Shown here piece after piece: positions 34,796 through 46,608 of a stretch of DNA of 64,000 nt (position 1 is its first letter; each line of letters starts with the position of its first letter). The stretch comes from Rhyacophila brunnea (Eukaryota > Arthropoda > Insecta > Trichoptera > Rhyacophilidae). The position numbers were made by a program, and so were the translations under genes. A model generated the notes under the pieces. That model was not told the origin of the DNA, did no database searches, and worked only from the letters and a program-made list of their open reading frames with translations. The stretch is from the NCBI GenBank assembly GCA_022495005.1, contig JAGYXB010000135.1, positions 868,001 through 932,000 on the forward strand, given 5' to 3'.

Positions 34796-35399
34796 GTGCC
34801 AATTTCTATAAAAGGTTAGTGAGTAACTTGCAATATTGAGTAATTGAACTTAATAACCCTACTATTCAACAACGACTCCGCACCATGCCCGGTCTTAATT
34901 GAGCGTGTCCCGAGATCCTATGTTTGGATGTGAAGGATCATCATTCTTTTTATGACTAGGAATATCTTAGGAACAGTTACCAAAAGCACTCAAGCACTCG
35001 AGTGTGCTCTAACCGAGTTTAAACATACTTTTACTAAGTGTATCAAATGTAAAGAAGAGTGCGGAATATATACAAAAATTAGATGATAAAATATAAAACA
35101 AATACTGCCGAACAGTCGAAGTGGTGAGATCTTCGCGTTTTCGGTATGATGCCAGAATTTTTTGTAATGCAATAGAAATGTGACGACCAAGATAACTGGT
35201 TGGAAAGAATTGAGCGGCTCTTCCCTTTATATACACATTTCAGAACATTCCCAAACAAAGTGGTTTGCATCTTGTATTTCTCAACCATATAAACATATTG
35301 GTCGGGTGACAACACCAAGCTAGGGCCTGCCAGCAAAAGCACAATGTTTGGTCACAAATTGACTGGTAAAATCATTCGGAGTCAAACTGTAGTCCTCGA
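34796..35399. other. Mixed-composition DNA with overlapping short frames
   Basis: Three overlapping minus-strand frames lie in 34990-35342 in different phases, and none resembles a family I recognise. They may be remnants of a decayed coding element, but nothing supports a specific call. Confidence 0.3.
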
Positions 35400-35580
35400 A
35401 CAGTGGTTAAAGATCTCGAACACTTTAGATATTACCTCATTCGACGCGGATGACACGGCTGCCGTGTCCCCGTTAAGCGGCTGATCGATCCAATTAACAT
35501 GTTATTTAAATACGGTCATTAAAAAGTAATTAAAAGGTCCGCAGTGATTGTGTTAAATCACATATTATGAGGCTTGCGTA
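35400..35580. other. Candidate regulatory island with clustered TAAT-type sites
   Basis: A GC-rich part (TCGACGCGGATGACACGGCT, CCCCGTTAAGCGGCTGATCG) is followed by a cluster of homeodomain-like words: CCAATTAACATG, GGTCATTAAAAAG, TAATTAAAAGG. The mix of unique GC-rich sequence with clustered TAAT cores is what developmental enhancers look like. This is inference from sequence appearance only. Confidence 0.3.
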
Positions 35581-36929
35581 GCTAAGATAATCCTATTATA
35601 TTTACGTTTTTCCTGTCTTATACTTATCTCTGTGTAATCAGTTGGAGAAAATTATTTAATTTAATCACTCGTAGAATTATTTTTTTTACCATATTTATGT
35701 TAGTCAAAATATTAAATATGTCTGTAAGTATATCCTTGTATACTAGTGCGTAAAATTCACGATTATATCATGTGGCATAAACTTCCATTAATTGCGGGTT
35801 ATACATTACTGTTTTATACGATTATTTCCAATCATTTTATGGTTGCGTTTATTTCAATAAACTGATGGATACAATAAAAATCAAAAACATGTCATGACGA
35901 CTGTTTCATAAAAAATGTAGTCACCGTGCACGTAAAAACATTGATGACCGCAAGCCATTCGCAATATTAAATTAACAATCTATCGCCCATAACGATTCCA
36001 CTAAACAAAAATATAAACGCATACAAACGACCCATCGAAAAAAATATGAGATGTGTCGAGAATGGGCACTTGCAAAAAGATAATATACGGGGGAATCTTT
36101 ACGAGGTCGTAAAAAGTGCTTCCGTTCAATTTATTATCGACGAAGGAGGCCCAAATCGAAGTGGAGCTCCGCGAGCAGAGGAAAACCATCAAATGGGCGA
36201 TTGTCAGCCAGAATTATAATATCCTCGGTAACAAAGGACATATTTTGCAGCGTAAAAGGAGCCAAGTGCCAGATTTATTATTTTAGTACATACGTCGTTT
36301 TCGCGTAACGGAAAGGTCAGTAAGTGAATCTCTAAAGTTTTCACCCTTTAAGAGTTTTATATGATAGATTATTGAAAATAATTGATGGTAAGTACTATGT
36401 TTATAAAAATCTGATAAAAATAGTACTATTTTAAAACATAAAATTACGGCAGTTACATTACTATATTTATGATTTTATTTTGAATTACAGCGTAATAATA
36501 GACTATAGATTAAATAATATATAAATGTGTGTCTTATCTGAACAACGAACTATTACGGATAACTCAAAAAACTCTCAATATGGTAAGCCTTTTCCAAAAC
36601 AACTGAACACCAGTGTCCTGCAAGTCTACAAAACAAACATAGATAGAACTCTCCAAACAAAATCGAGCATATTTAAAGACTCTATATTTAAATATAGAGT
36701 GCGACCAATAGGGAATTATTTACGTTTTATTTAAGAAAAAAATGTCAATTGGTGCTGTTTTATTAGTATCTCATTAGTATATATGTATTTCAGAAACTAA
36801 ATTACTCTAGCACTATCGAGTCGTCCAAACCACGATTAAAAGATTTACGAAAAATGACACACCTCACTCATAGTTGCGGAATTTATTACAAAAACACAAA
36901 AGACTATTATGACGTACAGTGACAATATA
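35581..36929. other. AT-rich DNA with a small GC-richer patch
   Basis: A GC-richer patch lies near 36050-36270, where a minus frame (36001-36192) overlaps with no known motif. An ATATTTAAATATAGAG palindromic stretch is near 36680-36700. No gene was recognised. Confidence 0.4.
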
Positions 36930-37230
36930 CTTTAATGCTCTTTGATAAACAGAGTCTGCATGCGGTCAGACAAAACCCACGTTTCATAATCACGTCCGGT
37001 CTTATCATTCGACTATTCCAGCGATTGTCCCTGGACACTTGGCGAAATGAGAGAACCCTCCGAGTGGAGCCACCCGTGTTAATGGGTCGATTCACTCATT
37101 GTCATAGAGCCGGCTACATCTCTCCTACCGGAATTATAACAAATAGCCACACCGGCTGGTGGGAAAATGATAAGAGAACAAACCTACCGCTGTATAGGTA
37201 CTTTCTCTGTTCATTTCTCTGATTCTCATT
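36930..37230. other. GC-richer island just upstream of the long-TIR element
   Basis: It contains CGTCCGGTCTTATCATTCG, CGAGTGGAGCCACCCGTG and CACACCGGCTGGTGGG. Frames on both strands (36907-37095 minus and 36935-37222 plus) overlap and match no known protein. It is a candidate conserved non-coding element. Confidence 0.3.
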
Positions 37231-37357
37231 CCACTTACGTTTATCCATCTTTAGAAAGCCTGCAGAATTCGTGTTTTAACTAAAAAAGATGTAGTTGCAT
37301 TTTTATAATAAGTTTAACAAGTAAAAGATAATTCAGTATCTTCTGCTAATTCATTAC

Positions 37358-38250
37358 CAACAAAAAGGGCGGACGTGCTCAGCGTGAGTCAAAATGGAGC
37401 TTTTTTCTATTTTCAAAGCATGATCCTGGACATTCCTTAAACGTTGTAGATAATATATTTATATAATTTTGTAGCCTTATTATCTTTTATATTTATTTTA
37501 AACATTTGATGACTGCATAAAGTATTTTTATTACATAAAATAGTATTCTTTTGAACCTCTCGCTCTAATGTTTTAGAATATAGTCATATTTCAGTACATA
37601 AATGTGCTGTGGTGTTAAGATTTTTTACATTTATTAATTTTTAAACGCATTTATAAAACTATCAGTATAATATATGTTGACATTATTATAGTGAAATATT
37701 TATGATAAGAAATTACATTGATAATCTCTGTGATCCCAAATTTGACAAGAATTAAGCATTTATTATTCAAAAAATGGGCAAGATTAACACATTTGAAGAT
37801 AATTCTAAAGATATTAATTATAAGCTATGTCTTTGATCATTTAAATGTTATAAACGTCTTACGAATAGTGATTGCTTTATAATAATTATTGACCTAAGAA
37901 TAAGGTAGTGTTTTTTTGAAATACGCCATTTCTTTTGGCATTCCCCAGTGGTTAAGCTACAACATACGGCCGTAGCCATAAATTGACAAACTATAATTGA
38001 AGTAGGGAGTAAAATGATGTTAACGCGCGTGTTTGAACATGTACCTAACCGATTTTTTTTTAACGGTACATGTTCAAACACGCGCCTTAACGTCATCAAA
38101 TGTTTAAAATAAACATAACGGATAATAAGGATTCAAAATTATATAAATAGATTATCTACAACGTTTAAGGTATGTCCAGGATCATGCTTTGAAAATAGAA
38201 AAAAAGTTCCATTTTGACCCACGCTGAGCACGTCCGCCCTTAAGTTGTTG
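37358..38250. mobile_element. 0.9-kb DNA-transposon relic with about 115-bp terminal inverted repeats, TTAA-type ends
   Basis: The left arm (37358-37471) and right arm (38134-38250) are reverse complements over about 115 bases. They share GGGCGGACGTGCTCAGCGTG, AAGCATGATCCTGGACAT and AACGTTGTAGATAAT. The right terminus reads CCCTTAAG outward and the left reads AAAAAGGG, suggesting a TTAA target duplication decayed on the left. The interior has no transposase frame but contains a second perfect-looking hairpin at 38016-38097. It resembles a piggyBac-type non-autonomous element by its ends only; no transposase is present to confirm this. Confidence 0.85.
38016..38097. repeat. Internal hairpin nested inside the long-TIR element
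   Basis: GATGTTAACGCGCGTGTTTG followed by AACATGTACC is mirrored by GGTACATGTTCAAACACGCG followed by CCTTAACGTCATC. The arms are about 35 bases with two mismatches around a T-rich loop of about 15 bases. It is either a subterminal transposase-binding repeat or a smaller foldback that jumped into the larger element. Confidence 0.85.
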
Positions 38251-38879
38251 ACTTATCTAAATATTTACCTCCAAGGTATCAAGGTACTCTGCCATCATAA
38301 TTGTATTATTCTTATATTATCATTTTAGAGATATATGAACAAAACAGCACTTATTAATGGTGCTAGCTAATAGTGTTTTAAAGATGTTATAGAAAAAATT
38401 AAGTAGTAATGAGACTATATTATTTAAAATACCATTTTTCGCATTCAAAAAGTAATATATCAGCTATTTCGGTACATCTATATAAATAAACCTACAAGTA
38501 TTTTTTGGTAGAATAGCTAGTAGAAAAATTGAAACGAAACCAATAAAACTCGTATTCCCAAAATGTTGCACTCTTCTAAAGCTTAAAATTGTTACTGACG
38601 TCATTATTGCTTAGCAAATTTGATAAACCTATTATGAAGGTAATGACATTATTAACTAAAAAAAAACAGTATTTATAATATGGTTCTACCGATATTTTGT
38701 TTTACATTTATTTATATGTATTGTTACCATAATATAAGCACTTGTAAATATTAATTTTCTAGGTACCTATATAAGAAATCAGAAGAAATACCGTTAACAA
38801 CTTATACACATATATAAATATGTATTAAATGCTATTACTTCTTTGCAATGATACTCCAAATCTTATCGTGATAGTGTAT
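38251..38879. other. AT-rich DNA
   Basis: Nothing recognisable was seen. Confidence 0.5.
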
Positions 38880-39200
38880 TCATTTTGCGCGGCAAAAATC
38901 CGAGTCATCTAAATGAGAGAGAGAAAACAGTGCACAAGGGCGTGCAGGTCACGTACCGTATTAGGGGACAGCATAAACACGACTCCTATAAGTTCACCCT
39001 TTTTGCCATTAGGACTTGTCAGTTTCCGCCCGCCACCACCCGCCGTCTCTGCGATGCCCCGATGTGTATGTGAGCTGAAGAAAATCAATCTTGGTGACAG
39101 GCCATTTCATCTCCGCGCGTTTTCCGCTGTCCGGCCTTGGCGGGCGCCCTCTGCACTCGGCCTAACTGAGTACACGGCTAAACATTCGCATTAGCCAGGT
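38880..39200. other. GC-rich island
   Basis: GGCGTGCAGGTCACGTACC-like, CGCCCGCCACCACCCGCCG and CTTGGCGGGCGCCCTCTGC make this one of the most GC-rich parts of the window. Two plus-strand frames overlap in different phases and give Arg/Pro-rich low-complexity products, so coding is unlikely. It is a candidate regulatory island or an unannotated promoter. Confidence 0.35.
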
Positions 39201-39728
39201 GTGTGAAGCTTTTGTTCACCTAACTTAATTGTTACTGTTTTTAAAATACTTGATAATAATCTAACATATTGTATGTAAGGTTCAATAATATTACTATCGA
39301 GTAATCCCAGTTTAACACGCAGCGAGTATTATCGCGCGACATAAAGTCGCGCGATAATATTTACTGTATGCGTCTGTGAAAAATGTTTGCGCTATAATAT
39401 TCTCTATGTTTGGTTGCACGACTTTGTTTTGCTTGTTTATATTCGCTGCATGCGAAACATGACAAAGAGTGAAAAGATTGCCGAGCGAGACAGAAAGGTG
39501 ATACAATATGCATGCTTTCAACACTATCGGTGATAGCGACCACATACATTGTGATACTAAAATATATATCTTTTTAACATATTCTCACTAAGGTACCACT
39601 AAAATAACTATTAACAGGATGTATCGACGTTATATCATATCATAGTATTTTAACCACATTATGAGATAATCAATGAAAAAAAGCAAAGTCAACTGACAAT
39701 ACACCACATTACTTGGCTTAAAAATAAG
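39201..39728. other. AT-rich DNA with a short GC hairpin
   Basis: ATTATCGCGCGAC followed by ATAAA and GTCGCGCGATAAT (about 39329-39359) is a perfect 13-bp hairpin with a 5-base loop. The rest shows nothing recognisable. Confidence 0.6.
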
Positions 39729-39832
39729 AATACTAAGAGTACAGTTTTGGATAGTAGACGATAGACCAAGAGTCGCCCTGATGGTGGTTGATGTCTGATA
39801 TAAGATGGCACAAGAAGAAGAAGAATGAAGAT
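39729..39832 (+). repeat. Possible non-LTR retrotransposon tail
   Basis: GATGGTGGTTGATGTC followed by GATGGCACAAGAAGAAGAAG resembles the MVVDV..MAQEEEE read-out seen at the 3' end of RTE/jockey-like copies, with an AAG-repeat tail. The 42630-42680 stretch ends similarly. The call is tentative. Confidence 0.35.
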
Positions 39833-40489
39833 AATAAAATAAATAATTAATTAAATTATTATTCGTATAATTTATGTTAATTAAAACTCTCGCGTTTATG
39901 TTGTTAATTAAATACTATTAAAAAGTATGAAAAATTATAAAAAAAAGTTTTCAACACATTCAGCTCATTTTTGATGTGTTACTCTGTATTTACCATAAAT
40001 AATTTTTTCGTATGATTTCCTGTTCAAACTCGATTAATAATAATATGTTAAAAAATTGTACTTACAACCAGTAATTATATCTGAAGTAACAATATATAAA
40101 TTGTTTTATATTAACGATATTAAAAGGATGGTTTGATGCCATCATATCTAAACTTAAATATACTTATTGATAACTTAGTTCAATAAAATTTATTTATTAA
40201 AATTGTGAAAAATGTGTAAAATCGAAAAGTATGTTATTGTAATGTGTTATTTATAAATGTTTTACAATACTAAAAATATCGTTAGAGCTTAAGATAATTA
40301 AATCTAAATCAATAAAAATGTCACATTTAAATTGATTGTCTATGAAACGAGTAATCTATTACGAATCCACTATCTACCTATTTAATTCAAAATGGTCCCA
40401 TACCTTCCATCATTGGCTATAAAGCAATTAAATTTAATGACGACTATTAGAGTAAATTTTATAGTAGGTATGTAGATTGAAATCATAAT
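39833..40489. other. AT-rich DNA
   Basis: Nothing recognisable was seen. Confidence 0.5.
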
Positions 40490-40720
40490 AATTATTATTA
40501 ATAGACATATCGGCCAATTCCCGTCTCGGATTGAGTATCCATGTCGCGTACGTAAGCTGCCTAGGCTGACCGGAAGTCGTGTATAATGCGACGGGTCGCA
40601 CGATCCTGGGAAAACTTCCGGTTGAGCCCCTAATGATGCTTTTTCATTGCGAAAGCACACACTGCATGGGCTCGGACTCCATTACTACGATATGTCTATG
40701 CAAATAAATACGGGGCGCTC
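40490..40720. other. GC-richer island
   Basis: GGCCAATTCCCGTCTCGG, CGACGGGTCGCACGATCCTG and GAGCCCCTAATGATGC stand out from the flanks. The minus frame 40382-40660 shows no known domain. It is a candidate non-coding conserved element. Confidence 0.25.
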
Positions 40721-41989
40721 GCAATTTTGTAAATCTGCATTCATGTAGTAATTTACAAGATTTACGATGGTTGCTTAGATTTGTTTAACCTCACTATAGG
40801 CTTGTACTCGATTAAAAATAATATTGTTTCCTTTTTACATTATATAGCTATTTTTTCAATGAAAGTAGTTATTTTTTTTAATAATATATTGGTAAGTACT
40901 TATAGTTGATACAATTTAATATACGAACGTGTTATATTTAATAAATTTGACATAATATGATCACAAGAAAAAAATTATGTTTGAGTCTTTAAAATCGAAT
41001 GTCTAATTAATATGTATAAACAACTTGAGGCTATTGTTTTCAATTATTCTTGATTCTAATTCTATTATCACTTCCTCATTGTATGTATACATATTACATT
41101 TATGAACTCTTTAATCCAGCTCGATGTGTTCGTAAAATAATATTAAATTGGAGATTATTCATGACATTCATCAGCTGTCATTTTTTAAATATGGTTTTAT
41201 TTATGATTTTTATATCACTTTAAGACTATCTATTTTTTCTAATTAGTTACTATTTATTATAATATAACATAATAAATCATCCGGTGTTCGAATTTACAAC
41301 TAAGCTCATCACAATATAAGAAGTATTGAATTGTATGTCTAATATTAGCGTGTGGCGCCCTCACTCAGCATAAAATTTATACTGGTGGATCTATAATAAT
41401 ATGTTTGCAAAAGAAAATATTCTATTTACTATGCTTGAAGGGATTATTGAAAAGTGGCAGTGTATGGATGAATCAAGAGAGTTACTTAGAAATTAATAGC
41501 TTCACTTATAATTAATGATTAAAATAAATTATTTAAACTGACCAAAAAAAATAGTTTTTTATAAAAATAAACTAAAAATGGCTCTTTAAGTAGGGTAGAT
41601 AATAAGGTAGATGAGAAATATGTGCATATGTTATATCACAATGATACTGTGTGAATGTCAGAAAACCTCCCACAAAAAATATTTTGGAATGAATTTGAAT
41701 AAGCACGCCTTATATTATAATTCAGAAATCTGCTTCATATTGACATTATGTATCTTATGAATAAAAACGTGAAAAAATTGTTGCCGCGACTTTTGGGCGG
41801 TAAGAAATATACATAAAAATGGATATATCAAGTTGGTTAGCGTAATCCAGTTGTATTGAGGTCACGTTCTAGGAAGCAGTATAATATATTTTACTTATTC
41901 TGTCCATTCCCCTTAGGGTTTCCTGCGGAAGATTAAAAACTCATGATTTTTTGGGGTGTCTCTAATTTTGCAACGCGTATAGAAATATT
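40721..41989. other. AT-rich DNA, with a tRNA-like trace near 41835
   Basis: AAGTTGGTTAGCGTAATCC and GAGGTCACGTTCTAGG near 41831-41875 faintly resemble boxes A and B in a degenerate SINE. Nothing else was recognised. Confidence 0.3.
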
Positions 41990-42360
41990 TTTAATATAAT
42001 ATCATTAATAAACAATATATTTTATTCATCAAATAATTCACAAGATTTGAAAAAATGTAATATTCCATATATTGAACATACATAACTTGAAAACGCCTTA
42101 GATATTATTATATACCTACTTGAAAAATATCTATCAAAAAGTCAATAATAACGCAATTTGATAAGCATTTCATGTAGAACCCACTAGTTTAAATTATTGT
42201 AATTAAATAAGAGACCTGTAAATTAATTGCTTAAAGCATATTGGCGCGGTACCAGTAGATATACGGGTTCAAATTCCATCAGGCGTCGTATTTTTTTCAA
42301 ATGTGATTTTTTAGTAGGTATATTATAAATATCTGAGGTGTTCTTATGATCTTATGAAGA
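41990..42360. mobile_element. SINE family 2 copy with inverted tail arms
   Basis: The left part (41995-42125) has TAATTCACAAGATTTG and a TTGAACATACATAA block, as at 13430-13500. The right part carries a tRNA-like box B (ACGGGTTCAAATTCCATC, about 42267-42284), then GGCGTCGTATTT. TAGTAGGTATATTATAAATA then mirrors the left-side TATTATTATATACCTACTT. As at 13425-13690, similar tails flank the tRNA head in opposite directions, making an imperfect palindrome. Confidence 0.5.
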
Positions 42361-43319
42361 AGTTTGTTTATAGTGTAAACAATGTACAATAATAAGGACT
42401 ATTTTAGAGCAAAGTAGTCATGATAAAAAACATTTTTATTTTTAATTACCCATATATTATAATATGTTAATGGATCTTGGCTGATCTCCGTTAGTAGATG
42501 GTACGGTCAGAAGATGAATATCTGTATAGGATAATTACGCAAAACTATATAATATGCTTCAAGTTATTTGTGATACTATATAATATTTTCTCATACCATT
42601 TTATTGATATATTTATATATATAATAATATAATGGTGGCCAACCCTCGTTAGGGCATGCCACGATACGGAAGAAGAATATATATATTTACATATTTCAAT
42701 ATATTATGTTACTTTTGAATGTTCTTTATGTTTTATCATATTAATATTATTATTATGGTTTTTTATAAATAAATGCTATTATAGAAAAAAATCTGTACTT
42801 TCACAGAATAATGTTTTGTCAACGGTTGTGACTTTATGGGATTTTAAAACATATGTTAATTATTATAAAAATAAAAGCAGCAAAATTTGCAATCAAAGTA
42901 AAATTAATCTTTGATCCCATAAATTTTGTATCGGTATATTGATTATATTATTTCATATTATAATAATTATTGTTTTATATCTTTATATTTTTTACCATTA
43001 TTTGTCTTATTTTTATTGTAATATAATACTTTGGTAGGTAATATAATATAATAAAGCATAACTTCATGGTTAAAATCTATTTATGCCTGTTTTTTTTAAT
43101 ACTCTAAACTGTCTTCAATAGATTTTTTATATTCTTTTTTTAATTCATGGTAAAACCTTGGAAAGTGTATCATGCCTACAATTTTATAGATCACAGTAAT
43201 TTAGAATGTTAAAAGCAACGCAATACTATTAACCTCACTTATGCTTTCGCTACAATTCCAGTAACCAATACACCGATTCGCACCCATTTTCTGAGAAACT
43301 AGGTTTAAACTGAACTTTA
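42361..43319. other. AT-rich DNA with a possible retrotransposon tail at 42630-42680
   Basis: ATGGTGGCCAACCCTCGTTA followed by GGGCATGCCACGATACGGAA and GAAGAA resembles the tail at 39790-39830. The (ATA)n-rich sequence next to it is simple repeat. No gene was seen. Confidence 0.35.
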
Positions 43320-43660
43320 AATTCAAGCCGCCCGCGTAGGGATAAAGTGGGCGGCAAAACTGCGCCCTTGCGAGCTGCCGAGTCCCGCCGCCGCCTAAAC
43401 GGTTAGTGTTTTATATGCCGAAGGGATTTATGTTATTACCGCTCATATTTTTAGCTGTTACGCCACCAGCGTCCGCCGCTGTATAGCTTCTTAAATGATG
43501 GAAAATTTGAAGAAAATATTCAGTGCACGTCTGGAGCACCCCTTTAACCCGCGTAGCGCCGCGCACGCCCTGCGCCGCTTGAGGTCAGAGGCTGATGTAA
43601 TCCTTAAAAGCTCGCGGTTGACCTTATTACTTGGTCGTAAGTGCAAGTTTTGCAGATGCT
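43320..43660. other. GC-rich island, candidate conserved non-coding element
   Basis: GCCGCCCGCGTAGGGATAAA, CGAGTCCCGCCGCCGCC and GCGTAGCGCCGCGCACGCCC are strongly GC-rich. They are interleaved with A/T words such as GGGATTTATGTTATTACCG. TTGACCTTATTACTTGGTC near the end resembles nuclear-receptor half sites (AGGTCA also at 43582-43587). No frame of coding length was seen. The regulatory role is inferred. Confidence 0.4.
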
Positions 43661-46384
43661 TCAATGTATAGTGTATAGTCGTAAATATGCATTGCTAGTA
43701 TTTTATCTCTGTCAACCACCGGTACACACATTTCACGTATAGTGAATTTTATCTATTTAGCTTTCAAATTTAAATTATTGATATCCAAGTATTTCCACTA
43801 TATTATAATGGAGTTATATTTGCAAATATTATTAATAATAAAAAGATTAACTCTCCAGAAATATAAAAATATCTCCCTAATGGATGAATAATGAGCATCT
43901 CAGTTAGTTAAATCAATATACACTATCCAAAAAGTGGAACCAATATAGATTAATCAATATGGCAATATAATGTAAAAAGTCTTTTAAAATAATATCAATA
44001 ACGTTAAAATATATACTTACCCCCTAGATATTTCGCTTTATTGAAAAAAATACCTGCAATTAGAATTTTATAATTTTGTTATGTTGTGATTATAAAGTCA
44101 TTTAAATTAAAATTTAATCAGCAATAATTTGATAACCATTAATAATGATACAATTCAATGTATATCTTACTTTTCTGTATTGTTTTATTGCGATACTATC
44201 GAACTCCACGCTTATGTCCTATGTTTATAAAACCAACTAAGAAAATATCTCTAATGACATAATACATTACAACACTAATATACCTACATACATGTGGGTA
44301 GTAAATAAAATAGCTAGAATTTGCTTTTTATATCATCTTTCATGATTGATGGGTAAATACTCTACTTAGCTACTTATTTATTTGTTCTCTCGTAGTGAAT
44401 TCTAATTTGGTTAAGAAAAACAGGTTTTTTTATACATTTTACTTTTGTTTGTTAACCTTTAGTATATTGTTACTGTGAATTAAATAAAATATATTTAATA
44501 ACAGTATTTCGTGCGTAATTTAAAAAGTAAATGGAATAAATACTATATAATTTGTTCCTTAAGTATGCATATATTTTTATTTATATTATTATAGAAGAAA
44601 GTAGCATTTATACTATTTTTAGATTTTTGAGGACCGTAAATAGCATGTGTTGAACTTAGGGATTATGATGGTGCTATTTTATAGAAGTAAGTAAAAATAA
44701 ATCGTATACTTATCGCAGCAGTTATATAGAGACTTGATAACAAATGCAATAGTGTAAATGCTGAGATACTGTGTGTCAAAAATTAGGAAAATATGAGAGC
44801 TGAATAATATGTATAATTTCAACACGTATAAGGAGATACAGATACTATAAAGGAGTGTCATCTTGGTCTGTATTTTATTCACGCAAATTCTTTTACGATG
44901 TCATGAAAGGTTGCTAAATGCTATCCATAAGGTATATATGACAAAGTTACGGGATGCTGACAATAGCTAAGAAATTGCAAAAAGACTAGCGAGTGACAAG
45001 AGATTCTTGAAACCACCGCATAGTGTCTATATACTATTTTTTTTAATAAGAAGATATTTATCAAGTAAAATAATAATTAATAATAATGCAAAATAATTTT
45101 AATGTTGAATAATTAGATTCAAAAAAGGTGTTAAAATATTTTAACTTTAAATGAAACTAAAACGAATAGAAATAAGGTTAATGCATTCACGCATTAAACT
45201 GTTAGAAAACATTCCGGTGATTGTCCATTACCATAAATCCGCCTTGCTGATTGATGCGGCATCTATAATATGCATGTGCCACAGTGATGCAGGGTTGTAG
45301 GACTACAAAGCTATGTTCATAGAGTTACAGATTTAACGGACCATGAATTAAACATGCCACTGTCGCGCTAAATATTCACCAGAGGTGTATGGAAAAAAAA
45401 AAAAACTTGTTAAACATTGTGTTTGTCCATAAACGTATTTTTTCTATAATATATCTGACGGTAAATTGTAAAAAAGGATTGATAACAACAAATTCATAAT
45501 TAACAAGGATTAATCAAATCTGTTTACTTTATATTTTAAACGAAAATTAGCCTAAGTATCTAACCAATATATTATGTTATAGTTCGTATGCAATAACGTA
45601 ATATATTTTCTAAAATAAAGTACCTAGGTACCTACTGCTGTTAAGGTGACGTCTTCAATAGTAAAACTTGACTGGAAAATGGTTTATATATTTTTACAGA
45701 TAAGGTACAGTTTACAATATTTTTCTATACACTATCAATGTTAATCCTCAAAAATTAAAATCTGACGACTCATCCCAGTAAATAGCAAGGTTCGACTGCC
45801 TCCTTTTTATATTTCTTATGCCCACTATGCATGGATTCCGCTTTCTCGGTATTATGGATCTAAGTAAATGTTTGCTATACATACACAATATGAATGATTT
45901 TTAATTTTGATTGATCATTAATTATTAATTTTGAACATCTATTATACTACTTAAATAACTTAAATAAAATATAATAATAATATATGTATTTTCTCTTTAT
46001 TATAAGATTGTTAGAAGTCAGTTTCATCAAATTTCCGGAAGTGAGTCTATTTACTGGATGTTAGTACATATACCTTCTTTGCGGGTATTGGGTACCTACC
46101 TATAAAACATTAATAAAAGTAAATTACAATTTGACATTATACGTGGAGAAAAAGGTCTTCTAGCAGCGTGGGGTTTGCCAATCAATTGAGTCCTTGCTCT
46201 AGTTCAAACATAATAATATGTTGATAACTATCATGTGAATATTGATTACCAGAAGCGGGATTTAAATTTTATTCTCGTCGCATCATATTTTTAGACAGTT
46301 TTATTGATTTATTGTAAGATTGCTTTAAAGCCTTTCCATAATATATAATAGTGCATACTATGTAAGTTAGTAAAAAGTAAATTG
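43661..46384. other. AT-rich DNA
   Basis: No gene or element was recognised. The palindromic GTACCTAGGTACC word near 45621-45633 is of the kind scattered through this genome. Confidence 0.5.
46235..46300 (+). repeat. Possible SINE family 2 remnant
   Basis: GGGATTTAAATTTTATTCTC followed by GTCGCATCATATTTTT parallels the GGGTTCAAATTCCATCAGGC and GTCGTATTTTT junction at about 42270-42297. Only the box B-tail junction is recognisable. Confidence 0.4.
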
Positions 46385-46608
46385 CCAAGTTCAAGCTTCA
46401 GCAAAGGATATGGACCTCTACAGTGTGGAGGTTGTATTAAAAGATTTTTGTTTTTACGCTAAATGTATGATAGGCAATTGCTCAATATAATTTAAGGTAT
46501 ATGCTCTGACTCAAAACATACTTTAAAAAACTAACACGTACATTTGTGAGATTCGGAATTCAAACCCAAGATCCATGAAATTCTAAGCCGAGACGTTACT
46601 GCTCGGAT
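46385..46608 (-). mobile_element. tRNA-derived SINE, family 1, copy 6
   Basis: On the minus strand the head carries CCGAGCAGTAACGTCTCGGC (box A-like, degenerate) and GGGTTTGAATTCC (box B). The body follows, with GTACGTGTTAG, AGTATGTTTTGAGTCAGAGC and ATTGAGCAATTGCC. The tail contains CCTCCACACTGTAGAGGTCC. The order and spacing match copies 2 and 3. It is nearly full length and old. Confidence 0.75.

Noticed and set aside
34990..35342. Three overlapping minus-strand frames suggesting a broken transposase
   Set aside because: I could not match any phase to a transposase motif, and joining frames would be guesswork.
38913..39194. 93-codon frame in a GC-rich island
   Set aside because: A second frame in another phase is equally open, and the product is low in complexity. 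Openness comes from GC content.
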